64,000 bases of DNA from Janthinobacterium silvisoli (GCF_014200725.1 NZ_JACHCL010000006.1:62001-126000), one strand, 5' to 3'; positions 26,375 to 35,633 are shown, counted from the stretch's first letter. Notes: a model not told the origin generated them from the letters alone. A program made the numbers and translations.

Positions 26375-27928
26375 ATGACCGCACCGCGCCGCTCTTCGCT
26401 CCGCCCTTACACCCTCGCCGGCTTGCTGCTGTTTGCCGCCTTGGGCATGCCGCCGCTGTGCGCAGCGCCGCCGGCCCGCCCGCCTGCGGCAGAAACGGCC
26501 GATGGCGGACGCTATTTCGGTCCGCTGGTCGACGGCAAGATGCAAGGCCAGGGCCGGCTGGAATACGCCAGCGGCGCCTACTATGAAGGCGGATTCGAAC
26601 GGGGCGTGTTTTCCGGCCAGGGCCATTTACGGCAAAGCTCGGGCGTGGACTATGTGGGCGCCTTCCTGCAGGGCGCCTTCGATGGCGAGGGGCGCTACAC
26701 CTCGCCCAAGGGAGAGGTCTATACGGGCAGCTTCAGCAAGGGCAGTTTCGAGGGCAGCGGCAGTTTCGAGAGCGCCGATGGCGGCAGCTTCGTGGGCACC
26801 TTCAAGAACTGGAGACCGCATGGCGCAGGCAAACTCACCGACACCGACGGCACCGTCTTCGAAGGCCAGTTCGTGCAAGGCCAGCCGCTGGGCAAGGTCA
26901 CCGTCACCACCAAAGACGGCATCCATTACGAAGGGCCGCTGAAAGACTGGAAATTCGAAGGTACAGGCTTGCTGCGCACGGCCGATGGCGATGAATACCG
27001 GGGCGGCTTCAAAAATGGCGTATTCGATGGCAAGGGCGTGCTGCGCTACGCCACGGCGCAAGCCGATGGCCGCAAGGAAGACAGCGGCAACTGGACCGAA
27101 GGCCAGCTCGACGACCCGGCCGGCGACCGTCTCACGCGCGACAATGTGGAACTGGCCCTGTATAGCCAGCACAGCTTGCTCGAGCAGGCGCTGGGCAAGC
27201 TGAAAGCGCGCGATCCGGCGAAAAAAATCAATCTGTATCTGCTGGGCGTGGCAGGCGACGGTTCGCAGGAAGTCTTCCACCGCGAAACCAATTATGTGCA
27301 GCGCCAGTTCGACCGCGATTACGGCACGGCAGGCCGCTCCCTGATGCTGGTCAACAGCCGCAACACGGTGGCCAAGCAGCCGATGGCCACCATCACCAGC
27401 ATCCGGTCCAGCCTGGACGCCATCGCCGGCAAGATGGACAAGAACAACGATATTTTGTTCCTCTTCCTCACCAGCCATGGTTCGCCCGAACATGAACTGT
27501 CGCTGGCGCAAAATGGCATGGACTTGCGCAGCCTGCCCGCACAAGAGCTGGCGGACATGCTGAAAAAGACCGGCATCCGCTGGAAAGTGGTGCTGGTGTC
27601 GGCCTGCTATGCGGGCGGCTTCATCGATGCCCTGAAGGATGACCATACCCTGGTGATCACGGCGGCGCGGCGCGACCGCACCTCGTTCGGCTGCGACGAC
27701 CAGAACGAATTCACCTACTTCAGCGAAGCGTATTTCAAGGATGCCCTGCCCCACAGCGCCAGCTTTGGCGAAGCGTTCGACAAGGCCAGGGTGCTGGTCA
27801 ACGCGCGCGAAGAAACGGAATTCCAGGAAAATGGCGTGGTGGCGCCGGAAGACCATTCCGAACCGCAGATCTACCGGGGCAAGGCCATCGAAGCGCAATT
27901 GCAAGCGTGGCGCGCACAGCTGCGCTAG
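26375..27928 (+). CDS. Secreted MORN-repeat protein with C13 (legumain/caspase-like) peptidase domain
   Basis: A 517-residue protein with three parts. A signal peptide (YTLAGLLLFAALGMPPLCA) is followed by about eight to nine MORN repeats, roughly residues 45-240, of the form Y-x-G-x-F-x-x-G-x-x-x-G-x-G (for example YYEGGFERGVFSGQG, YTGSFSKGSFEGSG, YRGGFKNGVFDGKG). The C-terminal half (270-500) is a clan CD cysteine peptidase of C13 type: His368 in FLTSHGSPEH and Cys411 in LVSACYAGGF form the dyad. MORN repeats often bind membranes or organise protein assemblies. It is 28 bases ahead of czcI on the same strand, though a role in metal resistance is not implied. Substrate unknown. Confidence 0.88.
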   Translation: MTAPRRSSLRPYTLAGLLLFAALGMPPLCAAPPARPPAAETADGGRYFGPLVDGKMQGQGRLEYASGAYYEGGFERGVFSGQGHLRQSSGVDYVGAFLQGAFDGEGRYTSPKGEVYTGSFSKGSFEGSGSFESADGGSFVGTFKNWRPHGAGKLTDTDGTVFEGQFVQGQPLGKVTVTTKDGIHYEGPLKDWKFEGTGLLRTADGDEYRGGFKNGVFDGKGVLRYATAQADGRKEDSGNWTEGQLDDPAGDRLTRDNVELALYSQHSLLEQALGKLKARDPAKKINLYLLGVAGDGSQEVFHRETNYVQRQFDRDYGTAGRSLMLVNSRNTVAKQPMATITSIRSSLDAIAGKMDKNNDILFLFLTSHGSPEHELSLAQNGMDLRSLPAQELADMLKKTGIRWKVVLVSACYAGGFIDALKDDHTLVITAARRDRTSFGCDDQNEFTYFSEAYFKDALPHSASFGEAFDKARVLVNAREETEFQENGVVAPEDHSEPQIYRGKAIEAQLQAWRAQLR

Positions 27929-27956
27929 CGCGAACTTGGGTACAATACGCTCACCG

Positions 27957-28310
27957 ATGAAAAAATTCTTCCTGCTCCTGCTGCTGTTCGTGCTTCCGCT
28001 CCAGATGTCCTGGGCAGCGGCGAGCGCCTATTGCCAACATGAAGAAGGCAAGGCGGCCCAGCATCTGGGCCATCATAGCCACCAACACAAAGCGGAGGCA
28101 GACAAGCAGGCATCGGCGGACAAACAAGCCAAGGGCCAGCCGCATAGCGACTGCAATGTCTGCCATGGCATCGGCCACGCCTGGCTGCCCGCCAGCACCA
28201 GCATGCCCGTGCTGGACACGGCTTCGAAGGCCATCGCCAGCGCATCTCCCCTCTACATCTCGCATATCCCGGACGGACCCAAGCGGCCCGACTGGTCTCC
28301 GGTCGCCTAG
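27957..28310 (+). CDS. czcI: CzcI-like small periplasmic metal-resistance protein
   Basis: A 117-residue protein with a signal peptide (MKKFFLLLLLFVLPLQMSWA) and a His-rich mature part (HLGHHSHQHK) plus CNVCHGIGH, fitting metal binding in the periplasm. Its position immediately before czcC, czcB and czcA matches CzcI, a regulator-like accessory protein of cobalt-zinc-cadmium efflux operons. A TACAAT -10-like box at 27941 lies only 10 bases before the ATG, without a good -35, so the promoter is uncertain. Confidence 0.83.
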   Translation: MKKFFLLLLLFVLPLQMSWAAASAYCQHEEGKAAQHLGHHSHQHKAEADKQASADKQAKGQPHSDCNVCHGIGHAWLPASTSMPVLDTASKAIASASPLYISHIPDGPKRPDWSPVA

Positions 28311-28312
28311 AC

Positions 28313-28386
28313 CGACGGGACATCCTTCACTCTGGCGCCAGCAAACCACGCTGATACAGCGTAGTAGGGCTATGCGCGTCCCGTCG
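28313..28386 (+). promoter_or_regulatory. Nested inverted repeat between czcI and czcC
   Basis: A 9-bp outer stem, CGACGGGAC (28313-28321) with GTCCCGTCG (28378-28386), encloses a second hairpin ACGCTG-ata-CAGCGT (28348-28362). It fills most of the 105-bp space between czcI and czcC and could be an attenuator, processing site or repressor-binding site. Confidence 0.45.
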
Positions 28387-28415
28387 AATTCCTTTGCTGT
28401 TATCTGGAGAATTCG

Positions 28416-29648
28416 ATGTACCGGACTATTTTTTTACTGGCCGCCGGCTTGCTTGCCGGCGCGCATGTGCATGCGCAAGAAGCTGCGCAAGAACCCGCAG
28501 TACCACTGACCTTGGCGGCCGCGCAAGCCTTGGCGGTCGGCAACAATCCCACCCTGTCGGCCGCCCGCCATGAACTGCAAGCCCAGGGCGGCGCCCTGCA
28601 ACAGGCGCAAACCTTGCCCAATCCCGAACTGCAAACCCTGGTCGAAGATACCCGCCGGGCTACGCGCAGTACCACCGTGCAGCTGAACCAGCTGATCGAA
28701 CTCGGTGGCAAGCGTGGCGCCCGCACCCAGGTGGCGCAGCGGGGGCAGGAGGTGGCCGAGGCTGCGCTGGCGATGCAGCAGGCCGATACGCGCGCGGCTG
28801 TCACAAAAGCCTTTATCGACGTGCTGGCCGCCCAGGAAGGCTTGCGGCTGGCCGATAGTGCGCAAGCGCTGGCCGCCCGCGCCAGCGACATCACGGCGCG
28901 CCGGGTCACGGCCGGCAAGGCTTCCCCTGTCGAGGAAACGCGCGCCCGCGTGGCCGAAGCGAGCGTCAGGCTGGAGCTGAATCTGGCGCGCGGCGCGCTG
29001 GCTAGCGCCCGCAAGCGTCTGGCCGCCCTGTGGGGCAATCCCGCGCCCCGCTTCAGCGTAGCCGAAGGCCGGCTGGACGACTTGCCGCCCTTGCCAGCCA
29101 GCAGCGAACTGGCGACGCGCCTGCAGCACGCGCCTGCCCTGCGCCAGGCGCGCAGTACCTTGGCGCAGCGCCAAGCCATGCTCGACGTGGAACAGCGCCG
29201 GGCCACGCCCGATATCACTGTCAGCGTAGGCATGAAGCGCTCGGAAGAGCTGGGACGCAGCCAGGCGATTATCGGCTTGTCCGTGCCGCTGCCGCTGTTT
29301 GACCGCAATGCAGGCAATAAACTGGAAGCCCTGCGCCGCAGCGACAAGGCCAGCGATGAGGTAGCGGCCACCACCCTGGATGTGCAGACGGCGCTGGCCG
29401 ATGCCCGCGAGCGCCTGTCCACGGCCCGGCTCGACGTGGAAAGCTTGCGCCGCGACATCTTGCCCGGCGCACAAAGCGCCTATGACGCGGCAACCAAGGG
29501 TTTCGAGTTTGGCAAATTCGCCTTTCTCGATGTGCTCGACGCCCAACGCACCTTGCTGCAAGCCAAAAACCAGACCCTGCGCGCCCTGACTGAAGCGCAA
29601 CAGGCCGCCGCCGAAATTGAACGCCTGCTCGGCGCGCCCGCCCTTTAA
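28416..29648 (+). CDS. czcC: TolC-family outer-membrane channel of heavy-metal efflux
   Basis: A 410-residue outer-membrane factor with a signal peptide (FLLAAGLLAGAHVHA). The mature protein has the two repeats of long heptad helices typical of the TolC/CzcC family (for example LAAAQALAVGNNPTLSAARHELQAQGGALQQA and the related second half with VPLPLFDRNAGN). It forms the exit duct of the CzcCBA pump across the outer membrane. An in-phase GGAG (TCTGGAGAATTCG) precedes the ATG. It is followed after 11 bases by czcB. Confidence 0.93.
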   Translation: MYRTIFLLAAGLLAGAHVHAQEAAQEPAVPLTLAAAQALAVGNNPTLSAARHELQAQGGALQQAQTLPNPELQTLVEDTRRATRSTTVQLNQLIELGGKRGARTQVAQRGQEVAEAALAMQQADTRAAVTKAFIDVLAAQEGLRLADSAQALAARASDITARRVTAGKASPVEETRARVAEASVRLELNLARGALASARKRLAALWGNPAPRFSVAEGRLDDLPPLPASSELATRLQHAPALRQARSTLAQRQAMLDVEQRRATPDITVSVGMKRSEELGRSQAIIGLSVPLPLFDRNAGNKLEALRRSDKASDEVAATTLDVQTALADARERLSTARLDVESLRRDILPGAQSAYDAATKGFEFGKFAFLDVLDAQRTLLQAKNQTLRALTEAQQAAAEIERLLGAPAL

Positions 29649-29659
29649 GGAACACATTC

Positions 29660-30868
29660 ATGAAGACAAATCTCAATAAAAAACAAACCATTGCCATCGC
29701 CGCCATCGCCGCAGCCGGCATCGTGCTGGGCGCCTTGATACTGGGAACAGGCGGTAGCAAAGAAACACCGCCGGCCCCCAAAGCGCAGGAACAAGCGGCC
29801 AAGAAAGATGATCACGGCCACGGCCACGAAGAGGTGGAAGGCAGGCTCGAATTGACTGCTGCGCAAATCCAGGCGGCCGGCGTGACTATCGCCGAAGCGG
29901 GCCCGGCGCGCATCAAGACTACCGTATCGCTGCCCGGAGAAATCCGTTTCAATGAAGACCGTACGGCCCATGTCGTGCCGCGTCTGGCTGGCGTGGTGGA
30001 AGCCGTGCAGGCTGACTTGGGGCAGTTGGTGAAGAAGGGACAGGTACTGGCGGTGATCGCCAGCACGGAATTGTCGGAACAGCGCAGCAGCTTGCTATCG
30101 GCGCAGCGGCGTTTGTCGCTGGCCCGCTCCACCTACGAGCGCGAAGAAAAACTGTGGCATGAAAAGATCTCGGCCGAGCAGGATTATCTGCAGGCGCAGC
30201 AAGCGTGGCGCGAAGCGGAAATTGCCGTGCAGAATGCGGGCCAGAAACTCAATGCGCTGGGCGCCACGGGCGGCGGCAAGGGGCCGCTGAACCGCTATGA
30301 AATCCGCGCACCGTTCGATGGCATGGTGCTGGAAAAGCATATTGCGCTCGGTGAAGCAGTCAAGGAAGACGCGAATATCTTCGTCATTTCCGACCTGTCC
30401 AGCGTGTGGGCGGAAATCGCCGTGCCGGCCAAAGACCTGGCCACCGTGCGCGTGGGCGGCAAGGCTGAAGTGAAGGCGTCGGCCTTCGACGCCAGCGCGA
30501 AAGGCGTCATCACCTATGTCGGCGCGCTGATCGGCGAACAGACGCGCACGGCCAAGGCCCGCATCACCCTGTCCAACCCGGACATGGCCTGGCGCCCCGG
30601 CCTGTTCGTGACGGTGGCGGTGGTGTCTGGCGAAGCGGACGCGGCCGTCACGATAGCGAGCGAGGCGATCCAGAGCGTGGAAGACAAGCCCACGGTGTTC
30701 GTCCAGATCAAGCAAGGTTTCCAGGCCACCCCCGTGAAGCTGGGACGCAGCGACGGCAAGCTGACGGAAATCACCCAGGGTCTCTCCACCGGCACGCCGT
30801 ACGCGGCGCAAGGCAGCTTTGTCTTGAAGTCCGAGCTGGGCAAGGATGCCGCCGGTCATGAACATTAA
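29660..30868 (+). CDS. czcB: Periplasmic adaptor (membrane-fusion) subunit of heavy-metal efflux
   Basis: A 402-residue adaptor joining the RND pump to the outer-membrane channel. An N-terminal transmembrane/signal segment (TIAIAAIAAAGIVLGALILG) is followed by a His-rich tail (DDHGHGHEE, residues 50-58) and a closing AGHEH at the C-terminus, both likely metal-binding. The lipoyl halves (VVEAVQADLGQLVKKGQVLAVI and APFDGMVLEKHIALGEAVKE) bracket an alpha-helical hairpin. It lies between czcC and czcA in the expected order. Confidence 0.95.
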   Translation: MKTNLNKKQTIAIAAIAAAGIVLGALILGTGGSKETPPAPKAQEQAAKKDDHGHGHEEVEGRLELTAAQIQAAGVTIAEAGPARIKTTVSLPGEIRFNEDRTAHVVPRLAGVVEAVQADLGQLVKKGQVLAVIASTELSEQRSSLLSAQRRLSLARSTYEREEKLWHEKISAEQDYLQAQQAWREAEIAVQNAGQKLNALGATGGGKGPLNRYEIRAPFDGMVLEKHIALGEAVKEDANIFVISDLSSVWAEIAVPAKDLATVRVGGKAEVKASAFDASAKGVITYVGALIGEQTRTAKARITLSNPDMAWRPGLFVTVAVVSGEADAAVTIASEAIQSVEDKPTVFVQIKQGFQATPVKLGRSDGKLTEITQGLSTGTPYAAQGSFVLKSELGKDAAGHEH

Positions 30869-30900
30869 AAACATCGTCAAGTTAAAACGAGGAAACCATC

Positions 30901-33900
30901 ATGTTTGAACGCTTGATACGCTTCGCCATCGCGCAGCGCTGGCTGGTGATGCTGGCCGTGGCCGCCATGGCTGGCCTGGGTATTTACAGCTATCAAAAGC
31001 TGCCCATCGACGCCGTGCCCGATATCACCAATGTACAGGTGCAAATCAATACCCAGGCCAGCGGCTATTCACCGCTGGAAACCGAGCAGCGCATTACCTT
31101 CCCTATCGAGACGGCCATGGCCGGCTTGCCTAACCTGGAACAGACCCGTTCGCTGTCGCGCTACGGGCTGTCGCAAATCACGGTGATTTTTAAAGATGGC
31201 ACGAATATCTATTTCGCGCGCCAGATGATCAATGAACGCCTGCAAGAAGCCAGGGAAAGCTTGCCCTCCGGCATCACGCCGAAGATGGGTCCCGTCTCCA
31301 CCGGCCTCGGTGAAATCTATCTGTGGACGGTGGAAACCGAGCCCGGCGCGAAAAAGCCGGATGGCACGACCTACACGCCGACGGACTTGCGCGAAATCCA
31401 GGACTGGATCATCAAGCCGCAATTGCGCAATGTCACGGGTGTGACGGAAATCAATGCCATCGGCGGTTATGCCAAGCAATACCAGGTGGCGCCCAGCCCG
31501 GAAAAACTGGCTGCCTACGGCATCAGCCTGCAAGAGCTGGTGACGGCGCTCGAACGCAATAACAGCAATGTGGGCGCCGGCTATATCGAGCGCAAGGGCG
31601 AGCAATTGCTGATACGGGCGCCGGGGCAAGTGGCGTCGAAAAGCGATATCGGCAATATCGTGGTGGCCAATGTGCAAGGCGTGGCGATCCGCATCCGCGA
31701 CGTGGCCGAAGTGCTGATCGGACGCGAACTGCGCACGGGCGCCGCCACGGAAAACGGCCGCGAAGTGGTGCTGGGCACGGTCTTTATGCTGATCGGCGAA
31801 AACAGCCGCGCCGTCTCGCAGGCGGTGGATAAAAAGATGGTGGAAATCAACCGCAGCTTGCCCGCGGGCGTGCATGCCGTCACCGTGTATGACCGCACGG
31901 TACTGGTCGACAAGGCCATCAATACGGTGAAGAAAAACCTGCTGGAAGGCGCGGTGCTGGTGATCGCCGTGTTGTTCCTTTTCCTGGGCAATATCCGCGC
32001 CGCCGTCATCACGGCCATGGTGATACCGCTGGCCATGCTGTTCACGTTTACGGGCATGGTGCAATACCACGTCAGCGCCAACCTGATGAGTTTGGGCGCG
32101 CTGGACTTCGGCATCATCATCGATGGCGCCGTGGTGATCGTGGAAAACTGCGTGCGCCGTCTTGCTCACGCGCAAGAAAAACATGGCCGTCCCCTGACCT
32201 TGCAGGAACGCTTTCATGAAGTGTTTGCGGCCTCGCAGGAAGCGCGCCGTCCGCTGCTGTATGGCCAGCTGATCATCATGGTGGTTTACCTGCCCATTTT
32301 CGCACTGACGGGTGTGGAAGGACGCATGTTTACGCCGATGGCCCTGACGGTGGTCATCGCCCTGCTGGGCGCCATGTTGCTGTCGATTACTTTCATTCCC
32401 GCCGCCGTGGCATTGTTCATCGGCAAGAAAGTGGCGGAAAAGGAAAACGCCCTGATGCGTGCCGCCAAACGCTGGTATGCACCGGCGCTGGACAAGGTGA
32501 TGGCCAACACGCCGGTGGTACTGACGTTTGCTACCGTCGCCGTACTGCTGTCGGGCTTGCTGGCCACGCGCATGGGCAGCGAATTCGTGCCCAGCCTGAA
32601 CGAGGGCGATATCGCCATCCAGGCCTTGCGCATTCCCGGTACCAGCCTCACGCAATCGCTGGCCATGCAGCAGCAGCTGGAAACGAAGCTGATGGCGAAT
32701 CACAAGGAAATCGCCCGCGTGTTTGCCCGCACGGGGACAGCCGAAATCGCCTCGGACCCGATGCCGCCGAATATTTCCGATGGCTACATCATGCTCAAGC
32801 CGCGTGAGCAGTGGCCGCAGCCGAAAAAGTCGCGTGAGCAATTGCTGGCAGAAATCGAAGCCACGGCCAACAGTCTGCCGGGCAATAACTACGAGTTTTC
32901 GCAACCGATACAGCTGCGTTTCAATGAACTCATTTCCGGTGTGCGCAGCGACGTGGCCGTGAAACTGTTTGGCGACGATATGGCGATACTCGACAGCACG
33001 GCGGCGAAGATCGCCAGCGTGCTGGGTGGCATTTCCGGTGCGGCTGAAGTGAAAGTGGAGCAAACCACGGGGCTGCCCATGCTGACGGTGCAGATCGACC
33101 GCGAGCAGACGGCGCGCTACGGGCTCAACATTGCAGACGTGCAATCGGCGATTGCGACGGCCATCGGCGGCCAGGAAGCGGGCACCGTATTCCAGGGCGA
33201 CCGGCGTTTCGATATCGTGGTGCGCCTGCCGGAAAACCTGCGCAGCGACCTGGAGCAATTGCAGCGATTGCCGATCGCCCTGCCCCAGGAAACCAGCACG
33301 GAAGCACGCGCGCGCTTTATTCCACTGGGCGAAGTGGCCAGCCTGCAGATGGCGCCCGGGCCGAACCAGATCAGCCGCGAAGATGGCAAGCGCCGCATCG
33401 TCATCAGCGCCAATGTGCGCGGGCGCGATATCGGCTCGTTTGTTGCCGAAGCGGAACAGCAACTGCAGGCGCAGGTGAAGATTCCAGCCGGCTACTGGAC
33501 CAGCTGGGGCGGCCAGTTCGAGCAATTGCAGTCGGCCACAAAACGGCTGCAACTGGTGGTGCCGGTGGCGCTGGGCCTGGTGTTTGTCTTGCTGTTTGCC
33601 ATGTTTGGCAATGTGAAGGATGGCTTGCTGGTGTTTAGCGGTATCCCGTTCGCCTTGACGGGCGGCATTATCGCGCTGTGGCTGCGCGATATCCCCATGT
33701 CGATCTCGGCGGCAGTGGGCTTTATTGCACTGTCGGGCGTGGCCGTGCTCAATGGCCTGGTGATGATCGCCTTTATCCGCCAGTTGCGTGAACAGGGGCT
33801 GGGCTTGCAAGATGCCATCCGCGAAGGGGCGATCACCCGCCTGCGCCCCGTACTGATGACGGCGCTGGTGGCCTCGCTGGGCTTCGTGCCGATGGCGATC

Positions 33901-34041
33901 GCCACTGGCACGGGCGCCGAAGTACAGCGCCCGCTGGCCACCGTGGTGATCGGCGGCATATTGTCATCTACCGTGCTGACCTTGCTGGTGCTGCCGCTGC
34001 TGTACCGGCTGGCTTATCGCAAGCAAGGCAAAGAAACTTAG
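30901..34041 (+). CDS. czcA: Heavy-metal efflux RND pump CzcA
   Basis: A 1046-residue proton-driven cation exporter of the HME-RND class. Twelve membrane segments and two large periplasmic loops follow the RND plan. In the fourth segment DFGIIIDGAVVIVEN carries Asp402, Asp408 and Glu415, the same residue numbers as the proton-relay acids described for Cupriavidus metallidurans CzcA, which supports a divalent-cation (Co, Zn, Cd) pump over a Cu/Ag pump. The N-terminus (MFERLIRFAIAQRWLVMLAV) is typical. Its stop overlaps the convergent gene on the other strand. No two-component czcRS genes are seen nearby. Confidence 0.96.
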   Translation: MFERLIRFAIAQRWLVMLAVAAMAGLGIYSYQKLPIDAVPDITNVQVQINTQASGYSPLETEQRITFPIETAMAGLPNLEQTRSLSRYGLSQITVIFKDGTNIYFARQMINERLQEARESLPSGITPKMGPVSTGLGEIYLWTVETEPGAKKPDGTTYTPTDLREIQDWIIKPQLRNVTGVTEINAIGGYAKQYQVAPSPEKLAAYGISLQELVTALERNNSNVGAGYIERKGEQLLIRAPGQVASKSDIGNIVVANVQGVAIRIRDVAEVLIGRELRTGAATENGREVVLGTVFMLIGENSRAVSQAVDKKMVEINRSLPAGVHAVTVYDRTVLVDKAINTVKKNLLEGAVLVIAVLFLFLGNIRAAVITAMVIPLAMLFTFTGMVQYHVSANLMSLGALDFGIIIDGAVVIVENCVRRLAHAQEKHGRPLTLQERFHEVFAASQEARRPLLYGQLIIMVVYLPIFALTGVEGRMFTPMALTVVIALLGAMLLSITFIPAAVALFIGKKVAEKENALMRAAKRWYAPALDKVMANTPVVLTFATVAVLLSGLLATRMGSEFVPSLNEGDIAIQALRIPGTSLTQSLAMQQQLETKLMANHKEIARVFARTGTAEIASDPMPPNISDGYIMLKPREQWPQPKKSREQLLAEIEATANSLPGNNYEFSQPIQLRFNELISGVRSDVAVKLFGDDMAILDSTAAKIASVLGGISGAAEVKVEQTTGLPMLTVQIDREQTARYGLNIADVQSAIATAIGGQEAGTVFQGDRRFDIVVRLPENLRSDLEQLQRLPIALPQETSTEARARFIPLGEVASLQMAPGPNQISREDGKRRIVISANVRGRDIGSFVAEAEQQLQAQVKIPAGYWTSWGGQFEQLQSATKRLQLVVPVALGLVFVLLFAMFGNVKDGLLVFSGIPFALTGGIIALWLRDIPMSISAAVGFIALSGVAVLNGLVMIAFIRQLREQGLGLQDAIREGAITRLRPVLMTALVASLGFVPMAIATGTGAEVQRPLATVVIGGILSSTVLTLLVLPLLYRLAYRKQGKET

Positions 34042-34550
34042 TTAGGTTTCCTGTAGCCGCCTTCGATCCAGTTAGCCGCTGCCGTGGCGTTGAATTTGAA
34101 GGCGGCCGAGGTACGTACCTTGGCAATCTGCTCGCCATCGGCGTCGTAGGCGCTCAGTTCGGCATAGGGGTGGTCTTCGTCGGGCACGATGTCGAACATC
34201 ACCTTGACCTGGCCGTCGTCGGTGGCCACATACAGGCTCTTGTGTAATTGCGCGTGCAGCTGCTGCTCATGGCGGCGCAGCACTTCCGACGCCGTCTTGA
34301 CCAGCGTATTGAAGGCGTTGACGTCGAGCGGCTTCGGATTTTTCTTGTCGCGGCCCATGGTCCACGGCCCCACCAGGGCCGGTTCAGGTTCGCCATCCTT
34401 GATCATGGCCACGGCCCAGCCTTCATCTTCCTCATTCTTGATCACACGGGCTGTCCAGCCATTGCCCACCCACAGGCGCGGCTCCTGGATCGGGGCGTCA
34501 TTGTCTGGTTCGGAAGCGGGGTCGGGGAAGGTGGAAAACTCGGTGCTCAT
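34038..34550 (-). CDS. Conserved cytoplasmic protein of unknown function
   Basis: A 170-residue soluble, acidic protein (for example EPDNDAPIQEPRLWVGNGWTARVI, EEDEGWAVAMIKDGEPEPALVGPWTMGRDKKNPKPLD). No signal peptide, membrane segment or catalytic motif is apparent. Overlaps the end of czcA by 4 bases tail to tail. I do not recognise a family. Confidence 0.72.
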   Translation of the reverse strand: MSTEFSTFPDPASEPDNDAPIQEPRLWVGNGWTARVIKNEEDEGWAVAMIKDGEPEPALVGPWTMGRDKKNPKPLDVNAFNTLVKTASEVLRRHEQQLHAQLHKSLYVATDDGQVKVMFDIVPDEDHPYAELSAYDADGEQIAKVRTSAAFKFNATAAANWIEGGYRKPN

Positions 34551-34930
34551 GGCGATGCTCGTTCGATGGTTGGGGCTAGCATGATAGTCGAAAACGCCGT
34601 TGCATGATGGCCTTCTTTGCGCCTGTTCCGCGCGGCAAAGACGATGGCCATGGCATCGCCCTATAGGCGAACTCAGCAGAAATGCAAGCTATCAATTTAG
34701 TAGGCAAATTCTAATAATACGGCTTTGATATTTCTCAATACAACCTATTATTACATCGCAATATAGTTGTGTTTTTTGAATTCAAATATTGCATTTAATA
34801 ATGCTTGATTGCAAGCAACCATCAACCCGCGACGCCCCTCGACCCCGTACGCCGCACGGTCTGCATGTCCACCAGCACCAGGCATCTCCCGTGAAAAAAG
34901 CAGCGTACATATCAACTAGAGGGAATAAAA
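34551..34930. other. 380-bp divergent intergenic region with a large imperfect hairpin
   Basis: ATGGCC-t-TCTTTGC (34607-34620) pairs with GCAAAGA-cgat-GGCCAT (34635-34651), a 13-bp two-part stem near the start of the leftward gene. The part from 34680 to 34800 is AT-rich and probably carries the PEP-CTERM gene promoter (a weak TTGATA at 34725). No gene is seen. Confidence 0.45.
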
Positions 34931-35560
34931 ATGAAACTACTCGCTACCATGGCTTTCGCCACGCTGGCCGTCGCTGGAACGGCCAGTGCCGTTCCTGTCT
35001 TTACGGCGGGCGGCACCACTGTCGCCGGTCAAGGATTGGTGTCGTCCGTTGCGGGCGCCACCACCATCGACTTCAACAGCGGCATCCTGCCCGCCAACTA
35101 CACGGATGGCTCGCTGTTTACGGGAACGGACGGCAACCATGCCGCGCCCCCCGGCGACACCAGCTTGTATCTGTCGGCCGGTATTTCTTCCGATCAGCAC
35201 ACCCCCGTGACCGCGACCTTTAACGGTGGCCTCAGCTATTTCGGGTTTTATATGGGCTCGCCGGACACCTACAATAGCGTCACCTACACCTTTGCCGACC
35301 ACACCAGCACTACCTTGACGGGCACACAACTAGCCACCCTGGCCGGTGATTTGCCCAATGGTAACCAGGCGGTCGGCCTGTACGTGAATGCCTTTGCCGG
35401 CGCAGGATCGAAGATCACCTCGATCGCCTTTGCTTCTGGCCAAAACGCTTTCGAGACGGACAATCACGCCTTCATCAGCGCCGTACCGGAACCGGAAACT
35501 TATGGCATGCTGCTGGCCGGTCTGGGCATGATGGGTTTCATGCTGCGCCGCAAGAGCTGA
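34931..35560 (+). CDS. PEP-CTERM sorting-signal protein
   Basis: A 209-residue secreted protein. The N-terminal signal peptide (KLLATMAFATLAVAGTASA) precedes a Thr/Gly/Asn-rich, beta-strand body. The C-terminus reads VPEPETYGMLLAGLGMMGFMLRRKS: a PEP motif, a hydrophobic helix and a basic end, the tripartite signal recognised by exosortase (EpsH family). Such proteins are thought to be released to the exopolysaccharide matrix. No exosortase gene lies in this window. An AGAGGGA site precedes the ATG. Confidence 0.92.
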   Translation: MKLLATMAFATLAVAGTASAVPVFTAGGTTVAGQGLVSSVAGATTIDFNSGILPANYTDGSLFTGTDGNHAAPPGDTSLYLSAGISSDQHTPVTATFNGGLSYFGFYMGSPDTYNSVTYTFADHTSTTLTGTQLATLAGDLPNGNQAVGLYVNAFAGAGSKITSIAFASGQNAFETDNHAFISAVPEPETYGMLLAGLGMMGFMLRRKS

Positions 35561-35578
35561 CATCTTCTGCTGTCACGC

Positions 35579-35603
35579 ACAAAGCCCGCAATGCGGGCTT
35601 TGT
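35579..35603 (+). terminator. Rho-independent terminator of the PEP-CTERM gene
   Basis: Eleven-base arms ACAAAGCCCGC/GCGGGCTTTGT around AAT, 18 bases past the stop codon. The stem itself ends in TTTGTT. Confidence 0.75.
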
Positions 35604-35633
35604 TAACGCCAACCAAAAGGACCAGCAATGAAG

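Noticed and set aside
31069-33810. A 913-codon open frame antisense to czcA
   Set aside because: Shadow of czcA; composition is His/Gln/Arg-rich nonsense typical of antisense GC-rich frames.
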